Below are positions 1-6,932 of a DNA stretch of 14,373 nucleotides, one piece after another. The stretch spans positions 1 through 14,373 of the forward strand of contig JANRKT010000061.1 in the NCBI GenBank assembly GCA_033763355.1, given 5' to 3'. Source of the stretch: JANRKT01 sp033763355 (GTDB taxonomy: Bacteria; Bacteroidota; Bacteroidia; Chitinophagales; Chitinophagaceae). Made by a program: the position numbers and the translations under genes. The notes below the pieces were generated by a model. It searched no databases, had not been told where the DNA came from, and was given only the letters and a program-made list of their open reading frames with translations. The number at the start of each line of letters is the position of its first letter. The first letter of the stretch is position 1.

Positions 1-92
1 AGCACTTCATTATCCGCAGGAGTTGGTATATCAAGCTCTTTGATAGTCAGGTCTCCGGGTAAACCAAATTTTGTACGAACTGCTGCTTTCAT
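1..92 (-). CDS. Zinc-type alcohol dehydrogenase / quinone oxidoreductase, N-terminal fragment
   Basis: Reading leftward from the ATG at 92-90 gives MKAAVRTKFGLPGDLTIKEL followed by DIPTPADNEVL, running off the window edge. This is the typical opening of medium-chain NAD(P)-dependent zinc-type alcohol dehydrogenases and quinone oxidoreductases (family knowledge), which use a GroES-like N-terminal domain and a Rossmann fold to reduce or oxidise small carbonyls or quinones. Only about 30 residues are visible, so the catalytic domain and the exact subfamily cannot be judged. An in-frame ATG two codons upstream (98-96) is an alternative start. The gene points away from the CRISPR locus and in the same direction as the genes right of 8398, so the locus sits in what may once have been a gap between co-directional genes. 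Confidence 0.75.
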   Translation of the reverse strand, partial: MKAAVRTKFGLPGDLTIKELDIPTPADNEV

Positions 93-176
93 TATCATCT
101 GGGTTTAATGATAACATTCCACTTTAAAATTATGCAACTTGCCTGGCTTTGAAGTGACCGGACATCCAATTACAGT

Positions 177-318
177 CAGTCCGGGGTCTTCATAGCGTTT
201 CTTTTTGCGCTGGGCATGAGACCCCGGGTTTTAATGGTATAAATTAACCACAGGGTCTCACCATATTCTTAGGTTGTGCTATTTTGCTTTTGTAAGGTGA
301 AGACCCCGTGGCGGCACA
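177..318. repeat. Long direct repeat, copy A (hairpin-rich, MITE/REP-like)
   Basis: Positions 185-318 match 8176-8309 (copy B) without gaps at 129 of 134 bases; weaker similarity extends back to 177 with a 3-base gap. The unit is full of inverted repeats. GAGACCC (218-224) faces GGGTCTC (253-259). CCACAGGGTCTCACC (249-263) can instead pair with GGTGAAGACCCCGTGG near the right end. In this copy, CGGGGTCTTCA (182-192) is the exact reverse complement of TGAAGACCCCG (298-308), giving 11-bp terminal inverted repeats around a ~127-bp core. No ORF is present. It looks like a dispersed palindromic element, but copy number in the genome cannot be seen here. Confidence 0.85.
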
Positions 319-581
319 AATAGTTGCGCCAGAGTGGGAAAGCCCCATCATGAATCAATTCCACTACAGCATAAGTGTAACCATTTATTTGCAAGTTAAA
401 CTATGGTACCCCTCTTTGCACTTTTCTTATTAGGCAATGTGTAAAAAATTTTAACTCACACCCCGCAGCACCAATAAAAATTCAATAATTTTAAAATTAT
501 CCCCGCCTGTGCCCTGGTAAACTGGCTCCAAGGTTCTGATTTAGCAGATAACAAATAAATTCTTGAAGTAACCTGAGAATT
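319..581. other. Non-coding stretch between repeat copy A and the tracrRNA region
   Basis: No credible ORF, RNA gene or strong inverted repeat is seen here. The sequence is AT-rich like cas9 and unlike the genes further right. It separates the left direct repeat from the second tracrRNA-like module. It could hold a distal cas9 promoter, but no convincing TTTG/TAnnTTTG pair was found on the plus strand. Confidence 0.5.
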
Positions 582-612
582 AAAAGAAATGCCCCCGATA
601 AACGACGAGGGC
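582..612 (-). terminator. Terminator hairpin of tracr-B
   Basis: On the minus strand GCCCTCG (612-606) pairs with CGGGGGC (597-591) through seven pairs including one U-G, with an 8-nt loop, followed by ATTTCTTTT (590-582). Hairpin plus U-rich tail fits a Rho-independent terminator; the interrupted tail makes it moderate rather than strong. Confidence 0.6.
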
Positions 613-661
613 AGCGTAAATGATTTCTCAACGGAAAAATCCTTATTGTGATTTTTGTAAT
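582..661 (-). ncRNA. Second tracrRNA-like module (tracr-B)
   Basis: The minus strand contains AAAAATCACAATAAGG, then GGATTTTTCC (a GGA/TCC nexus hairpin), CCGTTGAGAAATC, and a terminator hairpin at 612-591 with a T-rich tail. The segment AATAAGGATTTTTCCGTTG (647-629) resembles the conserved ACAAUAAGG nexus region of known II-C tracrRNAs such as that of Neisseria meningitidis. Its anti-repeat pairs with the first ten bases of the crRNA repeat (GUUGUGAUUU, one G-U) and then only loosely beyond an internal loop. No own promoter is visible, so it may be made by read-through from tracr-A, be a processed part of one long RNA, or be a relic. The left limit is set by the T-rich tail; the right limit is approximate. 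Confidence 0.6.
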
Positions 662-662
662 C

Positions 663-701
663 AAAAAAAATGCGACTACCGAATATTATTCAAGCAGTCG
701 C
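663..701 (-). terminator. Rho-independent terminator of tracr-A
   Basis: On the minus strand GCGACT (701-696) pairs with AGTCGC (677-672), with additional GAAT/ATTC pairing inside the loop region, followed by an uninterrupted run of eight T (670-663). Confidence 0.85.
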
Positions 702-731
702 TCAGAAAGTGAATCTGCGGCTTATAGCCTT

Positions 732-749
732 GTTGTGATTTGTCTTTCA
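732..749 (-). other. Anti-repeat of tracr-A
   Basis: The plus strand here reads GTTGTGATTTG, one extra T, then CTTTCA. Without the extra T it is identical to the first 17 bases of the CRISPR repeat in crRNA sense. The minus-strand transcript therefore pairs with crRNA through 11 + 6 base pairs around one bulged base. This match fixes the crRNA strand as the minus strand of the array. Confidence 0.9.
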
Positions 750-752
750 CAA

Positions 753-760
753 CAAATGTA
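753..760 (-). promoter_or_regulatory. Bacteroidota -7 promoter box for tracr-A
   Basis: The minus strand reads TACATTTG, an exact match to the Bacteroidota sigma-A -7 consensus TAnnTTTG. It lies a few bases before the anti-repeat, so the RNA would start at about 749-745. No good -33 TTTG is seen at the expected distance (only GATG), so this rests on one box plus its fitting position. Confidence 0.6.
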
Positions 761-787
761 AAAAAGAAAAACTAAACTACATCCGAT

Positions 788-3700
788 ATGAAAAAAATTT
801 TAGGCCTTGATTTAGGAAGTTCGTCCATTGGATGGGCATTAAGAAATGAAGAAAACGAAGTAAAGACGGGTGTTGTCACATTTGATTCAGGAATGATTAA
901 AGGTACAGGCGGCTACACCTCACCGACCAAAGATCGAAGAGAGGCCCGTTCCAAACGAAGGCTACTACAGGCCCGCAAATACCGAAAGTGGGCATTACTT
1001 GAAGTGCTGTTAGAAAAATATACCCCACTACAAAAAGAAGAATTAGAACTCTGGAGTAAATACGGAAAAGGTCAGCTCCAAAAGTTTCCTGAAAGCGAAA
1101 AGTTTTTACTGTGGTTAAAGTGTGATTTTAGCTATTTAGGAAATATGATAAAGTATAAAAACCCATATGAACTCAGAGTAAAAGCATTGGATGAAAAATT
1201 ACATCCTCATGAATTTGGCAGAGCATTATATCATTTAGTTCAACGAAGGGGATACAAAAACATTGGCGAGTCAGACACAGATGATTTAAATATAGAAGAA
1301 GCCAAAAAAGATACAGAAACAAAAAAACAACTCGAAAGAAGGGAGGCGGAAGGCTTTGCATTGGCATTACAGAATAACCGCAGCGTTGCGGAAGCATTGA
1401 ACAAAGAGTTCTTAGAAAAAAGTAAAAGGGCAAGAAATCAATACCCGCTACGCAAAGAGTATCGGCAAGAACTCGAACTACTATGCAAAACGCAAGGTTT
1501 TGATATTGCCAGAAATGACTCAGGCTCTTATAAAAACCCATTTATCCAGCATCTGTGGAAAGCTATTATCTGGCAACGTCCATTAAGAAGTCAAAAAGGA
1601 AACATTGGCCGTTGTACTTTAGAAAAAGACAAACCTCGTTGCCCTGTTTCGCACCCCCTATTCGAAATTTTCCGGGCCTGGCAATTCATCAATACAATTA
1701 AATACACCAATGCTGACGGAATAAAACAAAAGCTATCACAGGAAATAAGAATAAAGCTTTTTAATGAATTCTTTTTGAAGAAGGGCAAAAATGAAAAATT
1801 CAGCGAAATAAAAAAATTCCTGGACAAGAAGGTCAAAGAGAAGAAACAATATAATTATAAGGATGATCATTCAGCGGCTACTATGCCTGTTTGCAAAGGC
1901 TTAATAGATGTTTTCGGTGAATCAGTAGAATCTCAAATCAAAGACCTCTATAAATATAACATTGGAGATGCCTTAAAAATTATTGAAGCAAAATATTCAG
2001 TTTTTGATTTATGGCATGCCTTATATAGTTTCGATGAGGCATATCTCCATTATTTTGCAGTTCAGAAATTGGGAGTAGAAGATGAAACAACCAAGAAAGG
2101 AAAAAAAATCAACCCATTAGTTGAATTGAAAAAATGTGTTGCATCTTCTTTTTCCGATTTAAGCATAAAAGCTATCAGTAAAATCATCCCCTTTTTAGAA
2201 GATGGCTTTTTATATAACGAAGCTGTTCTAATGGCAAAAATGCCGGATTTACTCGGGAGAGAATGGGAGATTAAGAAAGAACAAATATTCCAATGCATCA
2301 AACTGTGTAATGAAAAATATAACTGGCATAAAGCCATTACAACTATTAGCAATAGTTTGGTTGATGCATGGAAAGGATTAGCAAGTGGCGAAAAATTTGC
2401 GTACAAAGATATAAGCTATGTTCTACAAGCTGATGATATCAATGATATCGTCAACGCCTGTTCAAAACATTATGGAGAAAGAACATGGAATAACAAACCA
2501 ACAGAGATAAAAAATAAGATACTTGATGAGGTTAAGATTCATTATCAAGATTTTTTTAAAGATTCAAAACGGACTTATCGGGAAGCACCTACATTGGATG
2601 ACATTTTAAGTTCAGGATTTGACAACCTGGGTATTCATCTAAACGGGGAATTATACCATCACTCAAAACGTGAAAATCTATATCTCAAAAAAATAGGTAC
2701 GCTGCCTGATGGCAGCCTTAAGCTCCCGATTGATAAAAAGACAGGGAAAGAGATATTGCCTACACCTTTAATTGACAGCATCAAAAATCCCATGTTCAAC
2801 AAAGCATTGAGTGTTTTACGAAAATTGCTCAATGAACTCATCATTAACAATGTTATTGATGAGGAAACAGAAGTCGTTGTCGAAGTTGCCAGGGAATTAA
2901 ACGACAACAATAAAAGAATCGCAATTGAAAAATACCAGCGAAACCGTGAAAATAAAAGAGAACTTTATCGAAAGTTTCTGGAAGAATTTAAAGAAAAAGA
3001 GAATGTTCAAATTAATATAGACGAAAAACTATCTGACTTTGAATTATGGAATGAACAAATATTTGACAAAACTAAAATAAAAGATGAGAAAAGCGGGAAA
3101 GAAAAAGAAATACCAACACGGGAATATATACTTAAACAAAAAAATGCTGTTAAACGCTACGAGTTATGGATAGAACAAAAAGGGCAATGTATGTACACCG
3201 GCAAAATGATCTCCATTACTCAATTATTCTCTTCAGAAATTGATATAGAGCATACCATTCCACGCAGTTTATTACCTGATAACACCATGACCAATCAAAC
3301 CATTTGCTATGCCTGGTATAACCGGGATAAAAAGAAAAATCAACTTCCAACTCAATGCGAAAATTTTAGGAATGATATTAACGGATGGGGTACTGCTATC
3401 GAACCTCGACTTAAACACTGGATTGAATTAAGAGAACATTACGAAAACTTGTACGAAGATCATAAAAAAGCTAAGCCAGGTGAGGATGAAGAAAACAAAA
3501 ACAAACGCATACAAAAGAAGCATGAATTTAAAATGTATTTGGATTACTGGACTGACAAAGTAGAACGGTTTACCTGTGAAGAAATAAAAGAAAGCTGGGT
3601 CAGACGGCAGCTTACCGATACGCAAATGATCTCAAAATATGCCCGAGAATTTTTAAATATTTATTTCGGCAAAGTAAAGGTTCAGAAAGGAAGTGTAACA

Positions 3701-5158
3701 GCTGACTTTCGAAAAATGTACAGCTTTCAGGAAGAAGATGAAATAAAAAACCGAAATAAGCATACTCATCATGCCATTGACGCCGCAGTACTTACATTAA
3801 TACCAACGAATAGCAGCTACCGGGAACGCCTCCTTAAAACAATGTATGAGTGGGAAGAACAAAACCGGGGACAGTTTACTACAAGGCCATTTGAAAATTT
3901 TAACTCACAGGCATTGATTCGTTCTATTGAAAACGAAATATTAGTAGTAAACCATCAAAAAGACAAGATTCTTAAAAGAACTTTTAAAACAGTCAGGAAC
4001 CGTGGCAGGATAATATACGTTAAGGACAGGCAGGGTAATTATATTTTGGACAGAAATGGAAGCAGGGTTATAAAGAAGTCAAAAGGAGATAGCATCCGAA
4101 CTACACTTTATAAACAAATTTTTGTAGGTAAGCTAAGGGATGTTGAGCGGGATAAGGATGGCAAACCACTACGAAATGACGACGGGTTGTGGAAGTTTAA
4201 AACAGGAAGTGAGGGATTTTTTTATGCAGAAAGAGTCAGCATTGAAAAAGCAAAAAAATATATTAATGACATTGTTGACCCTGAAATTAAAAAATTAGTA
4301 AACAAACAAAAAAACAATCACATAGTAAAAGATTACCAGGGCAATATTATCCGTCATGTTCGTATTAGAACTACTGTCGGTAAAATAGTAAAGCAAAGAT
4401 TAAACTATCAATCCAAATACGACTATAAGAATAGTTACTACGCTGCCTCCGGCTCTTTACCATACGCTGCTTTTCTACAAATTGTCACTGATCGTGAAGT
4501 AGAAAGGAAGTTGATTCCCATAGCATCCGCCGAGTTAGGGAAAATGTATAAAAAGCATGGGCCTTTTAATATTGATAAGTTTATTGAAGAAAATTATCCT
4601 GAGTATAGACATTTCCCAGATAAAAAACTTTTGAAAGTCGGGCAAAAGGTATTTGTATTAAACAATGACGAGGAATTCGAAAGGAGAAGCGATAAAGATT
4701 TTCAAGTAAAAAGGTTATATAAAATAACTCAATTTTCGGAAGGCAGTATATGGCTCAAATATCACCTCGAATCACAAGACATTACAGACATTAAGAATTC
4801 AATAAAGGATATAAAAGATAAACTATTGTCAGAATATGAAGGCAAGTTAGACTTACCGATGGTAATGGAAGATTTTTCGATTGAAGATATTAATGAACGA
4901 AAAAACGATTTTGAAGACAGAAAATATAGATTCAACTCATTCAAAACTGATTACAGGCTCATAAGGTTGGCAGAAAAAATTGGTCTTGATGAAGCAAAAA
5001 GAATAAAAGAAAAATTAGATCAGTTTGCTGCTTTTTCTGGTTCAATCAAAGTTGAGGGGCAGACTCCTTTACTTAAATTATCACAGGAAAATTGGAACTT
5101 TCTGCTTGAGGGGGAAGATTTTGAGATTTCGCTTAGCGGGAAGTTAACTTTTAAATAA
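788..5158 (+). CDS. cas9: CRISPR-associated endonuclease Cas9, type II-C
   Basis: Cas9 is the RNA-guided nuclease of type II CRISPR immunity: HNH cuts the strand paired to crRNA, RuvC the other. At 1456 aa this is at the large end of II-C proteins. RuvC-I opens the protein (GLDLGSSSIGWA, Asp8). An arginine-rich bridge helix follows (about 47-70, DRREARSKRRLLQARKYRK), then a long alpha-helical recognition lobe. RuvC-II is VVVEVAREL (Glu699). HNH is IDIEHTIPRS (His822) with Asn845 in YNRDKKKN at the spacing of SpCas9 Asn863. RuvC-III is HTHHAIDAA (His995, Asp998). About 450 residues remain for the wedge and PAM-interacting regions. All catalytic residues are present, so it should be active. It is AT-rich compared with cas1 and cas2. 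The ATG start immediately precedes RuvC-I. No cas9 promoter was convincingly identified. Confidence 0.97.
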   Translation: MKKILGLDLGSSSIGWALRNEENEVKTGVVTFDSGMIKGTGGYTSPTKDRREARSKRRLLQARKYRKWALLEVLLEKYTPLQKEELELWSKYGKGQLQKFPESEKFLLWLKCDFSYLGNMIKYKNPYELRVKALDEKLHPHEFGRALYHLVQRRGYKNIGESDTDDLNIEEAKKDTETKKQLERREAEGFALALQNNRSVAEALNKEFLEKSKRARNQYPLRKEYRQELELLCKTQGFDIARNDSGSYKNPFIQHLWKAIIWQRPLRSQKGNIGRCTLEKDKPRCPVSHPLFEIFRAWQFINTIKYTNADGIKQKLSQEIRIKLFNEFFLKKGKNEKFSEIKKFLDKKVKEKKQYNYKDDHSAATMPVCKGLIDVFGESVESQIKDLYKYNIGDALKIIEAKYSVFDLWHALYSFDEAYLHYFAVQKLGVEDETTKKGKKINPLVELKKCVASSFSDLSIKAISKIIPFLEDGFLYNEAVLMAKMPDLLGREWEIKKEQIFQCIKLCNEKYNWHKAITTISNSLVDAWKGLASGEKFAYKDISYVLQADDINDIVNACSKHYGERTWNNKPTEIKNKILDEVKIHYQDFFKDSKRTYREAPTLDDILSSGFDNLGIHLNGELYHHSKRENLYLKKIGTLPDGSLKLPIDKKTGKEILPTPLIDSIKNPMFNKALSVLRKLLNELIINNVIDEETEVVVEVARELNDNNKRIAIEKYQRNRENKRELYRKFLEEFKEKENVQINIDEKLSDFELWNEQIFDKTKIKDEKSGKEKEIPTREYILKQKNAVKRYELWIEQKGQCMYTGKMISITQLFSSEIDIEHTIPRSLLPDNTMTNQTICYAWYNRDKKKNQLPTQCENFRNDINGWGTAIEPRLKHWIELREHYENLYEDHKKAKPGEDEENKNKRIQKKHEFKMYLDYWTDKVERFTCEEIKESWVRRQLTDTQMISKYAREFLNIYFGKVKVQKGSVTADFRKMYSFQEEDEIKNRNKHTHHAIDAAVLTLIPTNSSYRERLLKTMYEWEEQNRGQFTTRPFENFNSQALIRSIENEILVVNHQKDKILKRTFKTVRNRGRIIYVKDRQGNYILDRNGSRVIKKSKGDSIRTTLYKQIFVGKLRDVERDKDGKPLRNDDGLWKFKTGSEGFFYAERVSIEKAKKYINDIVDPEIKKLVNKQKNNHIVKDYQGNIIRHVRIRTTVGKIVKQRLNYQSKYDYKNSYYAASGSLPYAAFLQIVTDREVERKLIPIASAELGKMYKKHGPFNIDKFIEENYPEYRHFPDKKLLKVGQKVFVLNNDEEFERRSDKDFQVKRLYKITQFSEGSIWLKYHLESQDITDIKNSIKDIKDKLLSEYEGKLDLPMVMEDFSIEDINERKNDFEDRKYRFNSFKTDYRLIRLAEKIGLDEAKRIKEKLDQFAAFSGSIKVEGQTPLLKLSQENWNFLLEGEDFEISLSGKLTFK

Positions 5159-5176
5159 GTTGATCAAACCAGCATA

Positions 5177-5224
5177 ATGAAAACAAAAGAAATCATAAAA
5201 CTTATTGAAGCCCGCTGCCGGTAA
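5177..5224 (+). pseudogene. hicA-like toxin remnant (N-terminal stub)
   Basis: An ATG 18 nt after the cas9 stop opens a 15-codon frame, MKTKEIIKLIEARCR, then TAA. Its first eleven or so residues match the common opening of HicA mRNA-interferase toxins (MKxxEIIKLLEkdGW...), but the GW-x-LxRxxGSH core with the catalytic His is absent. A HicB-type antitoxin lies downstream at 5708, where HicA/HicB pairs normally sit side by side. The simplest reading is that hicA was truncated when the DUF4258/DUF2283 pair replaced most of it. The short length makes chance resemblance possible. Confidence 0.5.
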
Positions 5225-5258
5225 TAACAATCTGTTTGCTTAAAATCTTTTACCCGCT

Positions 5259-5507
5259 ATGTTTGCCTATTCTAATCATTTCTTACAGCAAATCCGGTTG
5301 AGAAATATTTCTATGCAAAGCATTGAAGATGTTCTTAATTATCCGGCAGAAATGGTTGTGGAAGATGGCCTGACGGTTTATCAAAAGGTAATTTCCGAAA
5401 ATAACAAGCCCTGTTTATTGCGTATATTTGTAAATACAACCAGGCAGCCTCCTTTGGTTGTTACCGCATATAAGACTTCCAAAATCAATAAATATCTGCG
5501 AGCATGA
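5259..5507 (+). CDS. DUF4258 family small protein (putative toxin-like partner)
   Basis: This 82-aa protein has the DUF4258 pattern: an N-terminal helix with YSNHFLQQIRLRNIS, then IEDVLNYPAEMVVEDG, and a C-terminal strand region VVTAYKTSKINKYL. DUF4258 proteins resemble BrnT/RelE-like small folds and often occur in two-gene units with DUF2283 (family knowledge); a toxin-antitoxin role is suspected but not established. The TGA stop overlaps the ATG of the next gene (ATGA at 5504-5507), so the two are very likely translationally coupled. It lies 100 nt after cas9 and is AT-rich like it. It has no obvious role in CRISPR function and probably arrived as a cassette. Confidence 0.75.
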   Translation: MFAYSNHFLQQIRLRNISMQSIEDVLNYPAEMVVEDGLTVYQKVISENNKPCLLRIFVNTTRQPPLVVTAYKTSKINKYLRA

Positions 5508-5698
5508 AAGTAAAATACGATAAAGAAACAGATGTGCTGTATATCCAGCTAAACAGCAACCCTGTTTCTGAAAGCGACAGCGATAAACCCGGGCTTATAC
5601 TTGACTACGACAACCAGCAAAATATAGTAGGCATTGAAGTATTGAACGCCTCAAAAAAAATGGAAAAGCCGCTGAAAGTTGAATATGAAATAGCATAA
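5504..5698 (+). CDS. DUF2283 family small protein (putative antitoxin-like partner)
   Basis: A 64-aa protein beginning MKVKYDKETDVLYIQLN and continuing GLILDYDNQQNIVGIEVLNA is a textbook DUF2283 protein: a compact beta-rich domain built on a YD...D.LYI core and a D...IVGIE-L-A motif. DUF2283 genes often follow DUF4258 genes, as here, with a 4-base ATGA overlap. The molecular role is not known; pairing and coupling suggest it binds or neutralises the DUF4258 partner. The HicB-like gene starts 9 nt after its stop, so the three small genes probably form one transcription unit, possibly continuing from cas9. Confidence 0.8.
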   Translation: MKVKYDKETDVLYIQLNSNPVSESDSDKPGLILDYDNQQNIVGIEVLNASKKMEKPLKVEYEIA

Positions 5699-5707
5699 TT
5701 GACAGGC

Positions 5708-5929
5708 ATGGTTCGTTATGCAATCATCATAGAAAAATCCTCCGAGGGCGGTTATAGCGCTTATGTACCCGACCTGCCCGGCTGTATTGGCATGGGCAGC
5801 ACCAAAGAAGAAACGATGGAAAATATTGCCCAAGCAATCATCTTCCACCTCGAAGGCATGAAGGCGGAAGGCTTACCTATTCCACCCCCCGCCTCAGAAG
5901 CAGAAAACCTTGTGCTGGCCATTGCCTGA
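5708..5929 (+). CDS. HicB-like antitoxin, orphan
   Basis: This 73-residue protein starts MVRYAIIIEKSSEGGYSAY and continues VPDLPGCIGMGSTKEET, then a helix ENIAQAIIFHLEGMKAEG and a proline-rich PIPPPASEAE tail. This is the partial RNase H-like fold of HicB antitoxins, which neutralise HicA mRNA interferases. No C-terminal helix-turn-helix or ribbon-helix-helix domain is present, so self-repression is not evident; short HicB forms of this size are common. The ATG at 5708 is preferred over the TTG at 5699, which would add three residues. No intact hicA is nearby, only the stub at 5177. GC is higher than in the preceding genes, nearer that of cas1. It lies 91 nt before cas1. Confidence 0.85.
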   Translation: MVRYAIIIEKSSEGGYSAYVPDLPGCIGMGSTKEETMENIAQAIIFHLEGMKAEGLPIPPPASEAENLVLAIA

Positions 5930-6020
5930 TAATGCCCCGCATTGTCTCTGTCATTTAACGGGATCATCCTTTAAAATATAACCCTGAATTATCCGTTTTC
6001 ATCATAGCAAGCTAATTCCT

Positions 6021-6932
6021 ATGATAAAGCGGACCATCTGCATTGAAAACCCTGCTTATTTAAAATGCCGCAATGAGCAATTGCTGGTAAGCTATGACGG
6101 CATCAGGGGTTATGAGGAAATACCGGACAAAACCGTTCCGGTAGAAGACATCGGCATCCTTGTACTGGAACACCGGCAGATCACCATTACCCATTACCTG
6201 CTCGACCTGCTTTTGCAAAACAATGTGGCTGTAGTAACCTGCAATGCCACCCGCCACCCCACCGGCTTATTGCTGAACCTTGACGGAAATACCGTGCAGA
6301 GTGAACGTTTCAGGGCGCAGACAGATGCTGCCGAACCGCTGAAAAAACAACTGTGGCAGCAAACCGTAAAAGCAAAGATCAGCAACCAGGCCAAGTTGCT
6401 GGCCAAATATCAAGTTCCCGCTGAAATACTGAAAACCTACAGCCAGAATGTACGCAGCGGCGATGTAGATAACAACGAAGCCAAAGCAGCGGCCTATTAC
6501 TGGCAAAACCTTTTTCCCCCATCATGGATGTTTTACCGGAAAAGGGACGGAATGCCGCCCAATAACCTGCTCAATTATGGTTATGCCATACTGCGGGCCT
6601 GCGTGGCAAGGGCGCTGGTAGGCTCCGGGCTGCTGCCCACTTTCGGCATCTTTCACCGCAACCGCTACAATGCCTATTGCCTGGCAGATGATATCATGGA
6701 ACCGTACCGGCCCTTTGTGGATTCAGTAGTGAGGGGCATTATTGATAAAACCTCCCATGTGCAAACGCTCACACAGGAGCTGAAGGTGCAGTTGCTGAAT
6801 ATCCCCGCTATGGATGTAACCCTTGAAAATGAAACAAGCCCTTTGCTGATAGCCGTGCAAAGGACATCGGCATCGCTGACCCGTTGTTTTTTAGGCGAAG
6901 AAAAAAAATTGCTTTATCCCGAACTGGTATGA
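6021..6932 (+). CDS. cas1: CRISPR-associated integrase Cas1 (type II-C)
   Basis: Cas1 is the metal-dependent integrase that, as a Cas1-Cas2 complex, inserts new spacers at the leader end of the array. At 303 aa it has the usual length for II-C. The N-terminal beta-domain (about 1-90) is followed by the alpha-helical catalytic domain. The metal ligands are in place: Glu153 in NNEAKAAAYYW, His212 in FGIFHRNRYN, and the acidic LADDIMEP segment (Asp224/Glu227). The stop overlaps the cas2 start (ATGA at 6929-6932), implying coupled translation. Sampled lines are about half GC, clearly richer than cas9. Confidence 0.97.
   Translation: MIKRTICIENPAYLKCRNEQLLVSYDGIRGYEEIPDKTVPVEDIGILVLEHRQITITHYLLDLLLQNNVAVVTCNATRHPTGLLLNLDGNTVQSERFRAQTDAAEPLKKQLWQQTVKAKISNQAKLLAKYQVPAEILKTYSQNVRSGDVDNNEAKAAAYYWQNLFPPSWMFYRKRDGMPPNNLLNYGYAILRACVARALVGSGLLPTFGIFHRNRYNAYCLADDIMEPYRPFVDSVVRGIIDKTSHVQTLTQELKVQLLNIPAMDVTLENETSPLLIAVQRTSASLTRCFLGEEKKLLYPELV

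Larger units (their letters stand above)
663..749 (-). ncRNA. tracrRNA (tracr-A)
   Basis: Read on the minus strand, the RNA begins with an anti-repeat (749-732) able to pair 17 bases of the crRNA repeat with one bulged A. It continues into AAGG, a nexus hairpin GGC-TATAA-GCC (729-719), CCGCAG, a small CAGA/TCTG hairpin, and a terminator stem with eight U residues. The order anti-repeat, AAGGC...GCCGCA nexus, terminator matches II-C tracrRNAs such as that of N. meningitidis (established knowledge). A TACATTTG box sits just upstream, placing transcription start at the beginning of the anti-repeat and giving an RNA of roughly 85 nt. It lies divergently upstream of cas9. With crRNA it would load Cas9 and form the RNase III substrate for crRNA processing. 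Confidence 0.85.

Noticed and set aside
725..732. TAGCCTTG on the plus strand as a cas9 promoter
   Set aside because: One mismatch to the -7 consensus and no TTTG at the proper distance; too weak to list.
5258..5265. Plus-strand TATGTTTG, a perfect -7 consensus, at the start of the DUF4258 gene
   Set aside because: It overlaps the start codon; transcription from it would begin inside the gene and lose the conserved N-terminal segment. Likely chance.
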